The notes: a model not told the origin generated them from the letters alone. 64,000 nt of DNA from Hoyosella levis (GCF_026008515.1 NZ_BQYM01000013.1:47793-111792); one strand, 5' to 3'; positions 54,796 through 63,920 are shown, counted from the first letter of the stretch. Made by a program: numbers and translations.

Positions 54796-56850
54796 TCACT
54801 CCTCGTCGTCATCCGGCAGGGCGACGCCCAGGACGTCGGGCAGCGCGGCAGGCCCGGCCCCCATCCGGCCAGCGAGGAAAGCCAGGACGGTCTCGTACCA
54901 CACCTTGGTGTGCTGGGGCTTGAGGATCCAATGGTGCTCATCGGGGAAGCTCAGGAACTGGTGCTCGGAGATCCCGTGGTCATCGCTGGGCAGGCCCGAC
55001 TCGGAATTGAGCTCGAACCACAGGCGCAGTGCTTCGCCGATGGGGACCCGATAGTCCTTGTCGCCATGGATGACCAGCATGGGGGTGTTGATGTCAGCGA
55101 CGTAGAGGTGCGGCGAGTTGTCCACGGCCATCTCGGGCGTCATCTCCCGCGCCCAGTACCACGCTGCATCGGTGGTGGGCGCGAACTGATCGAGCGCCCA
55201 CAGCCCGGCATGGCTCACGATGGCCGCGAACCGGTTGGTGTGCCCGGCGATCCAGTTGGCCATGTAGCCACCGAAGGAGCCACCCATCGCGGCGGTCCGG
55301 CTCTCGTCGATCTCCGGCAGCTGCTCGGTCGCATCAGTCAGTGCCATCAGGTCCGTGTAGGGGGCATTGCCCCATTCACCCCAGCCTCGCTGGATGAACC
55401 TGCGCCCGAACCCGGTGGACAGTGCCGGGTCCGGCAGTAGCACCGCATAGCCGTGCGCGACCATCAGCCAGGGGTTCCACCGCCACTGCCAGGTGTTCCA
55501 TGAGGCGAGCGGGCCGCCGTGGATCCAGAGCAGCAGCGGGGCCGGGGAGTCCTCGCTGGCCGTCGCGGGCAGCGCGAGCCATGCCCGGATCGGTGTGCCA
55601 TCATCGCCGCTGGTCAGTACTTCGGTAACGCGCCCGGGGACGGCAGGCACGGACGCGGGCGCGGGGAGCCGCAGCAGCTCGCCGGTCTCGAGATCAATGC
55701 GAACCGGAGCGGGCGGCACGGAGATCGCGGCCCGCAGGGCGTAGGCGTAGCGGCCGGACGGATCGATGCACGCATCGCTGTAGGCGGCGTCGTCGGTGGT
55801 CAGCGCTCGCACCGCGGCCTTCGGGCTCGTGGCGGAGACGAGGAACAGGGGCGCGCGGCCGTACTGGTCTGCGGTGACAACGAGACCTGTTCCGTCGGGC
55901 AGCCAGGCAAGCGCGGTCGCCCATCGGTCCCAGCCCACCGCGATCCGCGTGGCCTTGCCCGTGGATAGGTCATGAACGTGGATCGTCACGTCGGGCGCGG
56001 TCTCGGGATCCGCATGTGCCTCGCGCACATAGGCGATCCGCATGCCGTCCGGCGAGATCGTGGGCATCCCGAAATCAGCGTCGTTCTCCCGCGCGATCAC
56101 CGATCGCTCGCCGGTCACGAGGTCGAGGCGCATCAACTGCGCGCGCGTCACGCCCAGCGGCCCGGCCTCGTTCCACACCGTGACCGCGAACGAGCCCGAT
56201 GGGTCCACGTCGATTCCCGCTTCGCGCAATGCCGCGTCCTGCACGATCCTCTGGCCAGCGCCGTTCGCATCGACCACAGCGAGGCATGGCACCTCGGGGC
56301 CGAGGTCGTGATCCCAGTAGCGCACGGGGTAGCCGGTGTGCAGGATCGCCGAGACCTTGCCGGACCGCCGGGCGTCGCGGATCCGCTCATCACCGGCATC
56401 GTCGCTTGCTGACGGGAACACCGGCATCGTCACGATCGTCGCATCGCGCTCGCGCGGCACCATGACACTGCTGATGCCGAGGGGCGAGCGTGCAACCTCG
56501 ACGGCCTCGGCGCCATCGCGGGGCAGTCGCCAGGCCGTCGCGGGGTCCTCGTCGGACTTCCCCCGCGCGGCCACGAAGAGCAGGTCGCCGTTGGGCGCGA
56601 ACGCGGGCGAGCTCTCCCCGCGCGCGCCATGGGTCAGCTGGCGGGCCGCGCGCTCGCCCTCCGGATCGATCTCCCACAGCGCGGGCACATGCTTGGTCGC
56701 ATCATCGTTGAGCCCGCTGACGACGGTGACCAAGCGAGAGCCGTCCGGGGAAAGCCGCAGCCCGGACAAGCGTGGCAGCCGCAGGAACGCATCAAGATCA
56801 TGGAACGGGGTCTCGCTGGGGGCGCTCGCGCCACTGTTCGCATCGGTCAC
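54796..56850 (-). CDS. S9 family prolyl oligopeptidase-like serine peptidase
   Basis: 684-aa peptidase. An N-terminal beta-propeller domain (repeated LSPDGSRLV, ISPDGMRIAYVRE and similar blades) gates a C-terminal alpha/beta-hydrolase domain. The catalytic triad is visible: Ser in AAMGGSFGGYMANW, Asp in IHGDKDYRVP and His in FPDEHHWILK. No signal peptide, so cytosolic; it probably degrades short peptides. GTG 56850 is chosen because the propeller domain begins soon after. The frame runs to 57717, but that part overlaps the GNAT gene on the other strand. Confidence 0.92.
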   Translation of the reverse strand: MTDANSGASAPSETPFHDLDAFLRLPRLSGLRLSPDGSRLVTVVSGLNDDATKHVPALWEIDPEGERAARQLTHGARGESSPAFAPNGDLLFVAARGKSDEDPATAWRLPRDGAEAVEVARSPLGISSVMVPRERDATIVTMPVFPSASDDAGDERIRDARRSGKVSAILHTGYPVRYWDHDLGPEVPCLAVVDANGAGQRIVQDAALREAGIDVDPSGSFAVTVWNEAGPLGVTRAQLMRLDLVTGERSVIARENDADFGMPTISPDGMRIAYVREAHADPETAPDVTIHVHDLSTGKATRIAVGWDRWATALAWLPDGTGLVVTADQYGRAPLFLVSATSPKAAVRALTTDDAAYSDACIDPSGRYAYALRAAISVPPAPVRIDLETGELLRLPAPASVPAVPGRVTEVLTSGDDGTPIRAWLALPATASEDSPAPLLLWIHGGPLASWNTWQWRWNPWLMVAHGYAVLLPDPALSTGFGRRFIQRGWGEWGNAPYTDLMALTDATEQLPEIDESRTAAMGGSFGGYMANWIAGHTNRFAAIVSHAGLWALDQFAPTTDAAWYWAREMTPEMAVDNSPHLYVADINTPMLVIHGDKDYRVPIGEALRLWFELNSESGLPSDDHGISEHQFLSFPDEHHWILKPQHTKVWYETVLAFLAGRMGAGPAALPDVLGVALPDDDEE

Positions 56851-56931
56851 AGTGAAGTTGTTACCACGTGCGCCACGCATCGTGCCGCGTGATGCCCAGC
56901 ACGAGAGCTCCCCGCGGCCCCCATCGCGCTC

Positions 56932-56937
56932 TAGAGT
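56932..56937 (+). promoter_or_regulatory. Candidate -10 box, leaderless ArsR-GNAT gene
   Basis: TAGAGT six bases before GTG 56944, with no ribosome-binding site between. Confidence 0.4.
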
Positions 56938-56943
56938 GGGCCG

Positions 56944-57765
56944 GTGAGCACCCCATTCTCCTCTGGGCAGAACCACACTGCCCTGCCAGCCGTGGACAGG
57001 ATCGCAGCGTTGTTCTCCACGCTCTCCACGCCCGCGCGGGTAGCACTGGTCCACCACGTCGCTCGCACACCCGGCGGCATCCGGAGCGGCGAGCCTCTCC
57101 CCCACGACTGCTCGCGAACCGACCTGCACGCTCTCCTCGAGTCCGGGATCCTGGCCGAGCACAACGGCAGCATCGTTGTGGCCCGCGACGCCCGCGCGCA
57201 CGCTTCCGTTCTCACGGACCTGCTGCTCGGCCTCGCCCCGGTCGGCATCGGTAGCGCCATCCCGCCCAGTTCCGGCGACGTCGCGATCCGTGCCGCCGCC
57301 ACGTCGGACTGGGACGCGATCCTCGCGATCTATGAGGAAGGCATCGCCACGGGCAACGCGACTTTCGACACGCGCTCCGCGGGAGCGGACGCCTTCGATG
57401 GACGCTGGCTTCCGGAGCATCGCTGGATAGCCGAGCGGGAGGGCACCATCCTGGGGTGGGCCGCGCTGAGCCCCACCTCCGTGCGACCATTCTTCGCTGG
57501 GGTCCTCGAGGTCTCGATCTATATCAGCGGGGCCACTGCCGGGCAGGGAGTGGGATCGAGACTGCTCGAGCATGTGGTGCGGCACGCGGACGCGGCGGGG
57601 CTGTGGACGCTGCAGTCCTCGATCTTCCCGGAGAACATGGCGAGCCTCGTGCTGCATCGCAAGGCGGGATTCCGCACCGTCGGCGTGCGCCAGGCCGTAG
57701 CGCGCCACCATGACCACTGGCGGGACACCGTGATCGTGGAGCGCCGCAGCCCGACTGCCTGGTAG
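56944..57765 (+). CDS. ArsR-like wHTH fused to PAT/ArsN1-like GNAT acetyltransferase
   Basis: 273-aa two-domain protein. Residues about 15-105 look like an ArsR-type winged helix (VDRIAALFSTLSTPARVALV, SRTDLHALLESGILAEHNGS) but lack a Cys-x-Cys metal site. Residues about 112-273 are a GNAT of the phosphinothricin/arsinothricin (PAT/ArsN1) group: DWDAILAIYEEGIATGNATF, HRWIAEREGTILGWAALSP, acetyl-CoA loop GQGVGSRLLEHVV, and LQSSIFPENMASLVLHRKAGF. It may acetylate an antibiotic-like amino acid and sense it, or control its own gene. The ars operon is 17 kb away. The substrate is inferred only. Confidence 0.8.
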   Translation: MSTPFSSGQNHTALPAVDRIAALFSTLSTPARVALVHHVARTPGGIRSGEPLPHDCSRTDLHALLESGILAEHNGSIVVARDARAHASVLTDLLLGLAPVGIGSAIPPSSGDVAIRAAATSDWDAILAIYEEGIATGNATFDTRSAGADAFDGRWLPEHRWIAEREGTILGWAALSPTSVRPFFAGVLEVSIYISGATAGQGVGSRLLEHVVRHADAAGLWTLQSSIFPENMASLVLHRKAGFRTVGVRQAVARHHDHWRDTVIVERRSPTAW

Positions 57766-57771
57766 CCGGAG

Positions 57772-58359
57772 CTAGTCGCCTGCAGGAATATCCTCGTCCA
57801 GCGCCGCGCGATACTCCTCGGGCGTGTTGAGATTGCGCAACTGGTGCTCGAGCCCCGTGGCGAGCACTTCGCAGGTGCGGGCACTGGCGAGGAAGCGCCG
57901 TGGTGAGCGCTGGCCGTCGGCGAGCGCGGCTTCCATGCTTGGCGCGAGCGCGGTGCGGTAGAGGGCGGCGAGCGGTTGCGCGGACGCGCCATCGTGGGCG
58001 GTGATGATGTCGTGCGATACGGCGATGTGCCGGGCGAGCTCATCGATGAGGCTGGCCTCGATGCCGGGCATGTCGATGGCGCAGGCGAAAGCCCATTCGG
58101 CGGGACTAGCAGCGGCAAGGCCGGTGGCGAGCCCGCGCAACGGGCCTTGGTGGGCAATGGGATCCTCGACGATGCGCGCCCCAGTAATGGGCAATGCCTG
58201 GCCGGGCGCGGCAACCACGATGATCGGAGCGCAGCGTCGCGCTAGGCGAGCGACGAGGTGCTCGGCGAGGGTCGCTCCCCCCCACTTGAGAGTCGCCTTG
58301 TCGCGGCCCATGCGGCGGGACTGCCCTCCGACCAGGATGATCCCGGCAATCTCAGGCAT
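57772..58359 (-). CDS. mobA: Molybdenum cofactor guanylyltransferase
   Basis: 195-aa MobA-type nucleotidyltransferase that would attach GMP to molybdopterin. GIILVGGQSRRMGRDKATLK is the N-terminal nucleotide motif; a catalytic-metal CAIDMPGIE (Asp) and RNLNTPEEYRAAL near the end are typical. Corresponds to Rv2453c. It lies ten bases after aroQ and is probably co-transcribed. No other Mo-cofactor gene is in the window. Confidence 0.9.
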   Translation of the reverse strand: MPEIAGIILVGGQSRRMGRDKATLKWGGATLAEHLVARLARRCAPIIVVAAPGQALPITGARIVEDPIAHQGPLRGLATGLAAASPAEWAFACAIDMPGIEASLIDELARHIAVSHDIITAHDGASAQPLAALYRTALAPSMEAALADGQRSPRRFLASARTCEVLATGLEHQLRNLNTPEEYRAALDEDIPAGD

Positions 58360-58368
58360 GCTGCACGA

Positions 58369-58830
58369 TCATCCCCGCGGAAGGGCTCGGGCCAGATGCT
58401 CGATGGCGGCGAGGTAGCCATTCGTGCCGAGGCCCGCGATCACTCCGGTGGCGATGCCAGAGATGTAGGAGTGGTGCCGGAACTCCTCGCGGGAATGAAT
58501 ATTGCTGATGTGGACCTCGAGCACGGGGGCCTCGACGGTGATGACAGCATCACGCAGCGCCACGGAAGTGTGCGTGAGCCCGCCCGGGTTGATGATCAGT
58601 CCGGCGCACGACTCCCGGACCTCATGGATCCAGTCGATGAGCGTGCCCTCGTGGTTGCTCTGGCGGGCATCGAGCGCGAAGCCATGGTTGCGCGCTTGCT
58701 CGCGGCATTGCTCCTCGACATCAGCGAGCGTGGTGTGCCCGTAGACGTCGGGCTGTCGCTTGCCGAGCAGGTTGAGATTGGGCCCGTTGAGCACAACGAT
58801 CGTGCCGCGGCCCGGCTGTGGCGTGGTCAC
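58369..58830 (-). CDS. aroQ: Type II 3-dehydroquinate dehydratase
   Basis: 153-aa shikimate-pathway enzyme (dodecamer). [20 protein letters not shown] carries the catalytic-loop Arg and Tyr; [29 protein letters not shown] and the active His in [17 protein letters not shown] follow. In M. tuberculosis aroQ is elsewhere (with aroB/aroK), so its place between clpX and mobA is a difference worth noting. It begins eight bases after clpX. Confidence 0.93.
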   Translation of the reverse strand: MTTPQPGRGTIVVLNGPNLNLLGKRQPDVYGHTTLADVEEQCREQARNHGFALDARQSNHEGTLIDWIHEVRESCAGLIINPGGLTHTSVALRDAVITVEAPVLEVHISNIHSREEFRHHSYISGIATGVIAGLGTNGYLAAIEHLARALPRG

Positions 58831-58838
58831 AGTGGCGC

Positions 58839-60119
58839 CTAGGCGGACTTGTCGCGCCGCTCGGGATCCTCGGCTCGCCGCGGGACAATGGTCGGGTTGA
58901 CGTTCTCCCGGACGGTGGAGCCCGTGACAACAACCTTGGCGACGTCATCGCGGCTGGGGATGTCATACATGACGGGCAGTAGCACTTCCTCCATGATCGC
59001 GCGCAGCCCGCGAGCGCCGGTGCCACGCAGGATGGCCTGGTCAGCGATGGCCTCGAGCGCCTCGGGGGTGAACTCGAGCTCGACGTTGTCCATCTCGAAC
59101 AGCCGCGTGTACTGCTTGACGAGCGCGTTCTTCGGCTCGGACAGGATGGAGACGAGCGAATCCTTGTCGAGGTTGGTCACTGAGGCGACCACGGGCAGGC
59201 GTCCAATGAACTCGGGGATGAGCCCGAACTTGATGAGATCCTCGGGCATGACATCCGCGAAGCGGTCAGCGGTGTCGATCTCGTTCTTGGACCGCACGTC
59301 GGAGCCGAAGCCGATTCCGCGCTTGCCCGCACGGTCGGCGACAATCCGCTCGAGGCCAGCGAACGCTCCAGCGACGATGAACAGCACATTGCTAGTGTCG
59401 ATCTGGATGAATTCCTGGTGGGGGTGCTTGCGCCCGCCCTGTGGGGGCACGCTGGCCTGGGTACCCTCAAGGATCTTCAGCAGGGCCTGCTGCACGCCTT
59501 CGCCGGACACATCGCGGGTGATGGAGGGGTTCTCGCTCTTGCGGGCGATCTTGTCGACCTCATCGATGTAGATGATGCCCGTCTCGGCACGCTTGACGTC
59601 GTAGTCGGCAGCCTGGATCAGCTTCAGCAGGATGTTCTCGACATCCTCGCCGACGTATCCGGCCTCGGTCAGCGCCGTGGCATCCGCGATCGCGAAGGGC
59701 ACGTTGAGCATTTTCGCGAGAGTCTGGGCCAGGTAGGTCTTGCCGCAGCCCGTCGGACCGAGCATGAGGATGTTCGACTTCTGCAGATCGACATGCTCGT
59801 GGCGGGAGTCGCGGGCCTTCTCGCCTGCCTGCACTCGCTTGTAGTGGTTGTACACGGCCACGGCGAGGGTGCGCTTGGCGTTCCCCTGCCCGATGACGTA
59901 CTGGTCGAGGAAGTCGTGGATCTCGGCCGGCTTGGGCAGCTGGTCGAGCTTGACGTCGCTGGACTCAGCGAGCTCTTCCTCGATGATCTCATTGCACAGG
60001 TCGATGCACTCGTCGCAGATGTACACGCCCGGGCCCGCGATGAGCTTCTTGACCTGCTTCTGGCTCTTTCCGCAGAAAGAGCACTTCAACAAGTCGCCGC
60101 CGTCACCGATGCGCGCCAT
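58839..60119 (-). CDS. clpX: ATP-dependent Clp protease ATP-binding subunit ClpX
   Basis: 426-aa AAA+ unfoldase. N-terminal zinc domain [14 protein letters not shown] with second CDEC pair; Walker [17 protein letters not shown]; Walker [15 protein letters not shown]; a GIGFGSDV segment with ClpP-contacting loop nearby; sensor 2 [12 protein letters not shown]. It feeds substrates to ClpP1P2. GGGAG upstream of ATG 60119. It has its own 280-bp upstream region with a dyad symmetry and is followed by aroQ-mobA. Confidence 0.98.
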   Translation of the reverse strand: MARIGDGGDLLKCSFCGKSQKQVKKLIAGPGVYICDECIDLCNEIIEEELAESSDVKLDQLPKPAEIHDFLDQYVIGQGNAKRTLAVAVYNHYKRVQAGEKARDSRHEHVDLQKSNILMLGPTGCGKTYLAQTLAKMLNVPFAIADATALTEAGYVGEDVENILLKLIQAADYDVKRAETGIIYIDEVDKIARKSENPSITRDVSGEGVQQALLKILEGTQASVPPQGGRKHPHQEFIQIDTSNVLFIVAGAFAGLERIVADRAGKRGIGFGSDVRSKNEIDTADRFADVMPEDLIKFGLIPEFIGRLPVVASVTNLDKDSLVSILSEPKNALVKQYTRLFEMDNVELEFTPEALEAIADQAILRGTGARGLRAIMEEVLLPVMYDIPSRDDVAKVVVTGSTVRENVNPTIVPRRAEDPERRDKSA

Positions 60120-60313
60120 ACCCGTGCTCCCAACTTCCTGATACTCGCCACGCCTGCCGGGTATTCCCGGCTATAACAACATCGTGGTCATGTGCAGCAT
60201 GCCCTGACAGTACCTGCCGTGGAGGATCCACGACGTCCTTGTGCCTGCCAGCTACCTATCGTCAGCGCCCCGGCGGCGCTTCGCGACCCTTGGAGGCTCT
60301 AGCGTCACCGTTC

Positions 60314-60334
60314 GATACCGATTTGTGCGGTATC
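60314..60334. promoter_or_regulatory. 7-bp dyad between clpP2 and clpX
   Basis: GATACCG (60314-60320) and CGGTATC (60328-60334) with a 7-nt spacer, upstream of clpX. Possible operator or small hairpin. Confidence 0.35.
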
Positions 60335-60350
60335 TGCCGTCATGCGGCGT

Positions 60351-60377
60351 GTCGTCCCAGCATACAACCGGGACGAC
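60351..60377 (-). terminator. Hairpin after clpP2
   Basis: Perfect 8-bp stem GTCGTCCC (60351-60358) with 60370-60377, 20 bp downstream of the clpP2 stop; no T-run. Probably ends clpP1P2 mRNA. Confidence 0.45.
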
Positions 60378-60397
60378 CCGTCAGCATGTCAGTTTTG

Positions 60398-61051
60398 TCA
60401 CTGGTTGGACAGTGAAAGCTTGCGGTACTCGAGGACATTGTCGATGATGCCGTACGCCTTGGCTTCCTCGGCTGTGAGGATGAGGTCGCGATCGCTGTCC
60501 TTGCGGATCTGCTCCGCCGTCTTGCCGGTGTGCCGCGAGAGCGTGTCCTCCATCTGCTTGCGCATCCGCTCGATCTCCCGGGCCTGGATCTCGAGGTCGG
60601 ACACCTGGCCCTGCATGCCGCCGGTGGCCGGCTGGTGGACGAGGATGCGGGCGTTGGGCAGGGCGAGCCGCTTGCCGGCTGATCCCGCAGCAAGCAGGAT
60701 CGCCGCAGCGGAGGCCGCCTGGCCCAGGCACACGGTGGTGATGTCGGCGCGCACGTACTGCATGGTGTCGTAGATCGCCATCAGCGAGGTGAACGAGCCG
60801 CCCGGCGAGTTGATGTACATGGTGATGTCGCGGTCGGGATCCTGCGACTCGAGGACAAGCAGCTGCGCCATCACGTCATTCGCGGATGCGTCGTCGACCT
60901 GCACGCCGAGGAAGATGATGCGCTCCTCGAAGAGCTTGTTGTACGGGTTCGATTCCTTGACGCCGTAGCTGGAATGCTCGATGAACGAAGGCAGGATGTA
61001 GCGGGCCTGCGGGCCCATGTGCTGTGGGAGCGGATTGCGGTTGACGGTCAT
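60398..61051 (-). CDS. clpP2: ClpP2 protease subunit
   Basis: 217-aa Clp peptidase. Nucleophile Ser in LGQAASAAAILLAAGSAGKR (the AASAAA form typical of actinobacterial ClpP2), His in NARILVHQPATGGMQG, Asp further on in KDSDRDLILTAEEA. ClpP2 forms a mixed tetradecamer with ClpP1 and docks ClpX/ClpC1. GGAGAAGAC before ATG. It is 102 bp after clpP1. Confidence 0.97.
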   Translation of the reverse strand: MTVNRNPLPQHMGPQARYILPSFIEHSSYGVKESNPYNKLFEERIIFLGVQVDDASANDVMAQLLVLESQDPDRDITMYINSPGGSFTSLMAIYDTMQYVRADITTVCLGQAASAAAILLAAGSAGKRLALPNARILVHQPATGGMQGQVSDLEIQAREIERMRKQMEDTLSRHTGKTAEQIRKDSDRDLILTAEEAKAYGIIDNVLEYRKLSLSNQ

Positions 61052-61153
61052 GTCTTCTCCACGTTTCTATCAGGCGAGGACAACAGGTGGGGGTTCGATT
61101 CGGCCAGAGCGGCCAGGGCCGCCGATGGCTCAGCGGGGTGGCCGCCGGATAGC

Positions 61154-61774
61154 TCAGCGGCCAAGGCCGCCGGACTGGCCGGCACGGGAGATTACGTGGT
61201 CGACGAAACCGTAGTCCTGCGCCTGCGCGGCAGTGAACCAGCGATCGCGATCGGAGTCCTTGGTGATCTGCTCGACGGTCTGCCCGGTGTGGAGCGCGAT
61301 CAGCTCGGCCATCTCTCGCTTGGTATGGGCGTACTGCTCGGCCTGGATAGCGATATCCGCCGCGGTGCCACCGATGCCCGCGGACGGCTGGTGCATCATG
61401 ATCCGCGCGTGCGGGAGCGCGAACCGCTTGCCCTGGGTGCCCGCCGAGAGCAGGAACTGCCCCATCGATGCCGCGAGGCCCATCGCGTAGGTCGCGACAT
61501 CGCACTCGGCGAACTGCATGGTGTCGAAGATCGCCATGCCCGCGGTGACCGAGCCACCGGGCGAGTTGATGTAGAGCGAGATGTCACGGGTGGGGTCCTC
61601 CGCCGAGAGCAGGAGGATCTGAGCGCACAGCTTGTTGGCGATGTCATCGTCGACCTGGGTGCCCAGGAAGATGATGCGCTCCTGCAACAGCCGCTCGAAC
61701 ACCGAGTCGCTGAGGTTCATTCCGTATGTGTTTGAACGCATCGATGGGGTGCGCGCGGGAGTGTGCACGGTCAC
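61154..61774 (-). CDS. clpP1: ClpP1 protease subunit
   Basis: 206-aa Clp peptidase, partner of ClpP2. Ser in MGLAASMGQFLLSAGTQGKR, His in HARIMMHQPSAGIGGTA and Asp in KDSDRDRWFTAAQAQ complete the triad. GTG 61774 adds about 18 residues before the conserved LQERIIFLGTQVDDDIANKL; later ATGs are possible mature starts after propeptide loss. Order tig-clpP1-clpP2-clpX is the usual actinobacterial one. Confidence 0.97.
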   Translation of the reverse strand: MTVHTPARTPSMRSNTYGMNLSDSVFERLLQERIIFLGTQVDDDIANKLCAQILLLSAEDPTRDISLYINSPGGSVTAGMAIFDTMQFAECDVATYAMGLAASMGQFLLSAGTQGKRFALPHARIMMHQPSAGIGGTAADIAIQAEQYAHTKREMAELIALHTGQTVEQITKDSDRDRWFTAAQAQDYGFVDHVISRAGQSGGLGR

Positions 61775-61896
61775 GGGTGCCTGCCTTCCGGATACCTGGA
61801 CGTTTTTTCCCCGGCGCCGGGGCTTGGTGCGGGGGTTCCCGCCATCAAGTCGAGCTAGTGGGCGCCGATGTGCAATGGGTCTGACACTGACAGTAA

Positions 61897-61938
61897 CGAA
61901 CTAGGGCGGCACCGGTATCCCGGCACCGCCCTAGTTCG
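61897..61938 (-). terminator. tig terminator
   Basis: Perfect 13-bp stem CGAACTAGGGCGG (61897-61909) with 61926-61938, 24 bp after the tig stop; minus-strand sequence continues TTACTG. It separates tig from clpP1. Confidence 0.75.
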
Positions 61939-61961
61939 CTGTAAGCGTCAAGAATAACGGC

Positions 61962-63377
61962 CTACTTGGCGTCGGCCTCGGTCTCGTCGACCTCGTTGGC
62001 ATCGCCCGACTCGTCATCAGAGCCCTCGGTGGGAAGCGCATCGTCCTCGTCGTCCCCGGCAGCACCGAAGTACTCCGTGACGTCGAGCTCCGAGCCATTC
62101 TGGTCCTTGACGACCACCGCGCGGATCACCTCGACGAGAGCCTTGGTGCGGCGCGCATCGGCGAAGATCGTCGCGAGGCCGTTGGGCTGCTTCTGGATCT
62201 CCTGGATGAACTGCTGCGGCTCCATGCCGTAGCGCTGCGCCTCGGAGAAGATCCGCTCGAACAGCTCCTGCTGCCCGACAGTGATGTCATCGGCATCAGC
62301 GATCGCGTCCAGCAGCAACTGGGCGCGCACCGCACGCTCGGCAGCCTCGCGGGACTCGGCGTCGAACTCCTCGCGGGACTTGCCCTGCGCCTCGAGGAGG
62401 CGGTTGAGGGTGTCCTCCTCGCCTCCGAGCGAGTGGAGCGCGCTATGCAGCTGCTCATGCACCTGCTCGTCGACGACCTTCTGCGGCGCCTCGAAATCCA
62501 CGACCTCGAGGAGCTTCTCGAGCACCTTGTCACGGATCGAGTTGGTCAGTGCGATCCGCTTGGACTGCTCCGCCTTCTCGCGAAGATCCGCCCGCAGTTC
62601 CTCGACAGTGTCGAACGCGCTGGACAGCGAAGCGAAATCGTCATCCACCTCGGGCAGCTCGCGGGTCTTCACCGACGTCACCTTCACCGCGACGACAGCG
62701 TCCTCGCCCGCGAAATCGCCTGCGAGAAGCTTGGTGGGGAACTCTGCGGTCCCGCCGGCCTCGACGCCGGTGATGGCCTCGTCGAGTCCTTCGATCAGCT
62801 CGCCCGAGCCCACCTCGTGGGAGAGGTCATCCGCGGTCGCGTCCTCGACGGGCTTGCCGTCAACGGTGGCCGACAGGTCAAGGGTGACCAGGTCACCCTT
62901 TTCGGCGCCGCGCTCGACCGGGACGACCGTGCCGAAGCGCTTGCGCAGCTCGTCGAGCTGCTCCTCGACATCGGCGTCAGTGGCTTCCTCGGCCTCGACC
63001 GACACCTCGAGCGATGCGTACTCGGGCAGGGTGATCTCGGGGCGCACATCCACCTCGGCGGTGAAGCCGAAGTGATCGTCCTCGATCTTGGTGACCTCGA
63101 TCTCGGGCTGCCCGATGGCCTTGATGTCTCCCTCGGAGACTGCCTCGGAGTACTTGCCCGGAACAGTGTCATTGATGACCTGCTCGAGCACGGCACTACG
63201 GCCAACGCGCGCGTCGATGATGCGGGGCGGCACCTTTCCAGGGCGGAAGCCGGGCACCCGGACCTGCTGGGCGAGCGCCTTGTAGGCGCGATCGAAGTCC
63301 GGCTTCAGCTCCTCGAAGGGCACCTCGACACTGATACGTACTCGCGTCGCGCTCAGCTGCTCGACGGTGCTTTTCAC
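61962..63377 (-). CDS. tig: Trigger factor
   Basis: 471-aa ribosome-bound chaperone. The N-terminal ribosome-docking domain holds the signature VPGFRPGKVPPRIIDARVG; a PPIase (FKBP) domain lies about 160-245 (EKGDLVTLDLSATVDGKPVE); the C-terminal helical arms follow. It ends in a long acidic tail (about 30 residues with many Asp/Glu), as in other actinobacteria. GTG start with TAGGAG eight bases upstream; a TAAGAT box (63405-63410, minus strand) may be its -10. Confidence 0.97.
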   Translation of the reverse strand: MKSTVEQLSATRVRISVEVPFEELKPDFDRAYKALAQQVRVPGFRPGKVPPRIIDARVGRSAVLEQVINDTVPGKYSEAVSEGDIKAIGQPEIEVTKIEDDHFGFTAEVDVRPEITLPEYASLEVSVEAEEATDADVEEQLDELRKRFGTVVPVERGAEKGDLVTLDLSATVDGKPVEDATADDLSHEVGSGELIEGLDEAITGVEAGGTAEFPTKLLAGDFAGEDAVVAVKVTSVKTRELPEVDDDFASLSSAFDTVEELRADLREKAEQSKRIALTNSIRDKVLEKLLEVVDFEAPQKVVDEQVHEQLHSALHSLGGEEDTLNRLLEAQGKSREEFDAESREAAERAVRAQLLLDAIADADDITVGQQELFERIFSEAQRYGMEPQQFIQEIQKQPNGLATIFADARRTKALVEVIRAVVVKDQNGSELDVTEYFGAAGDDEDDALPTEGSDDESGDANEVDETEADAK

Positions 63378-63512
63378 GGAGATGCTCCTACCTGGTTTTT
63401 TGAAATCTTACGAGGGGGTGGCAATGCGAATCCCGGATTACCGGCCCCGGTTGCGCGACCCACCGGCCCAGCTTGGCGCCAAGCTCACGAACCACGACCG
63501 GAGGCCACAACG

Positions 63513-63586
63513 TCGGGGTGACAGGATTTGAACCTGCGACCCTCCGCTCCCAAAGCGGATGCGCTACCAAGCTGCGCTACACCCCG
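63513..63586 (-). tRNA. tRNA-Pro (TGG)
   Basis: Full cloverleaf on the minus strand: acceptor CGGGGTG/CACCCCG, D arm GCGC/GCGC, anticodon stem TCCGC/GCGGA with loop TTTGGGA (anticodon TGG), T arm CAGG-TTCAAAT-CCTG. Discriminator A; 3' CCA not encoded. Confidence 0.96.
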
Positions 63587-63714
63587 TTTGCTCCAACCCG
63601 AGAGACTACATGGAATTAGCTCCAAGTTGCAGCCGGGGCAATATTACGTGCTTGGCTTGGCGTTTCCAAAGCAGGTTAGGTACAGTCACTTGTCGCATGC
63701 ACCGAGGTGCGAGC

Positions 63715-63788
<74 letters not shown>

Positions 63789-63796
63789 CACGGAAC

Positions 63797-63829
63797 AGCC
63801 CCTGGCCAGCGGATTCGCAGCCAGGGGCT
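63797..63829 (+). terminator. tRNA-Gly terminator
   Basis: Perfect 10-bp stem AGCCCCTGGC (63797-63806) with 63820-63829, followed by TTCT. Good intrinsic terminator. Confidence 0.85.
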
Positions 63830-63840
63830 TTCTGCATCCG

Positions 63841-63920
63841 TAGGTCCTTCGCCTGGCCTGGCCTCGCCTAGCCTGGTCTAGCCCCGCCTCGCCTCGCGAG
63901 TGTTCGGAAAACGACAGCTC
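63841..63920. repeat. Degenerate pentamer repeats and palindromic-element half-copy
   Basis: About 63849-63897 is a run of CCTGG/CCTCG/CCTAG-like pentamers. It is followed at 63900-63920 by GTGTTCGGAAAACGACAGCTC, related to the inverted-repeat arms at 27942-27988. No gene is visible in the last 170 bp of the window. Confidence 0.6.

Noticed and set aside
56851..57717. 289-residue N-terminal extension of the S9 peptidase
   Set aside because: It is antisense to the ArsR-GNAT gene and not peptidase-like; GTG 56850 directly precedes the propeller domain.
61803..61822. CCCCGGCGCCGGGG palindrome next to T6 as a terminator
   Set aside because: The T-run lies 5' of the palindrome on the plus strand and becomes A6 after it on the minus strand, so it is not an intrinsic terminator for either direction.
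63849..63897. CRISPR or VNTR array at the right edge
   Set aside because: Units are only five bases and degenerate, without spacers; simple-sequence drift is enough.
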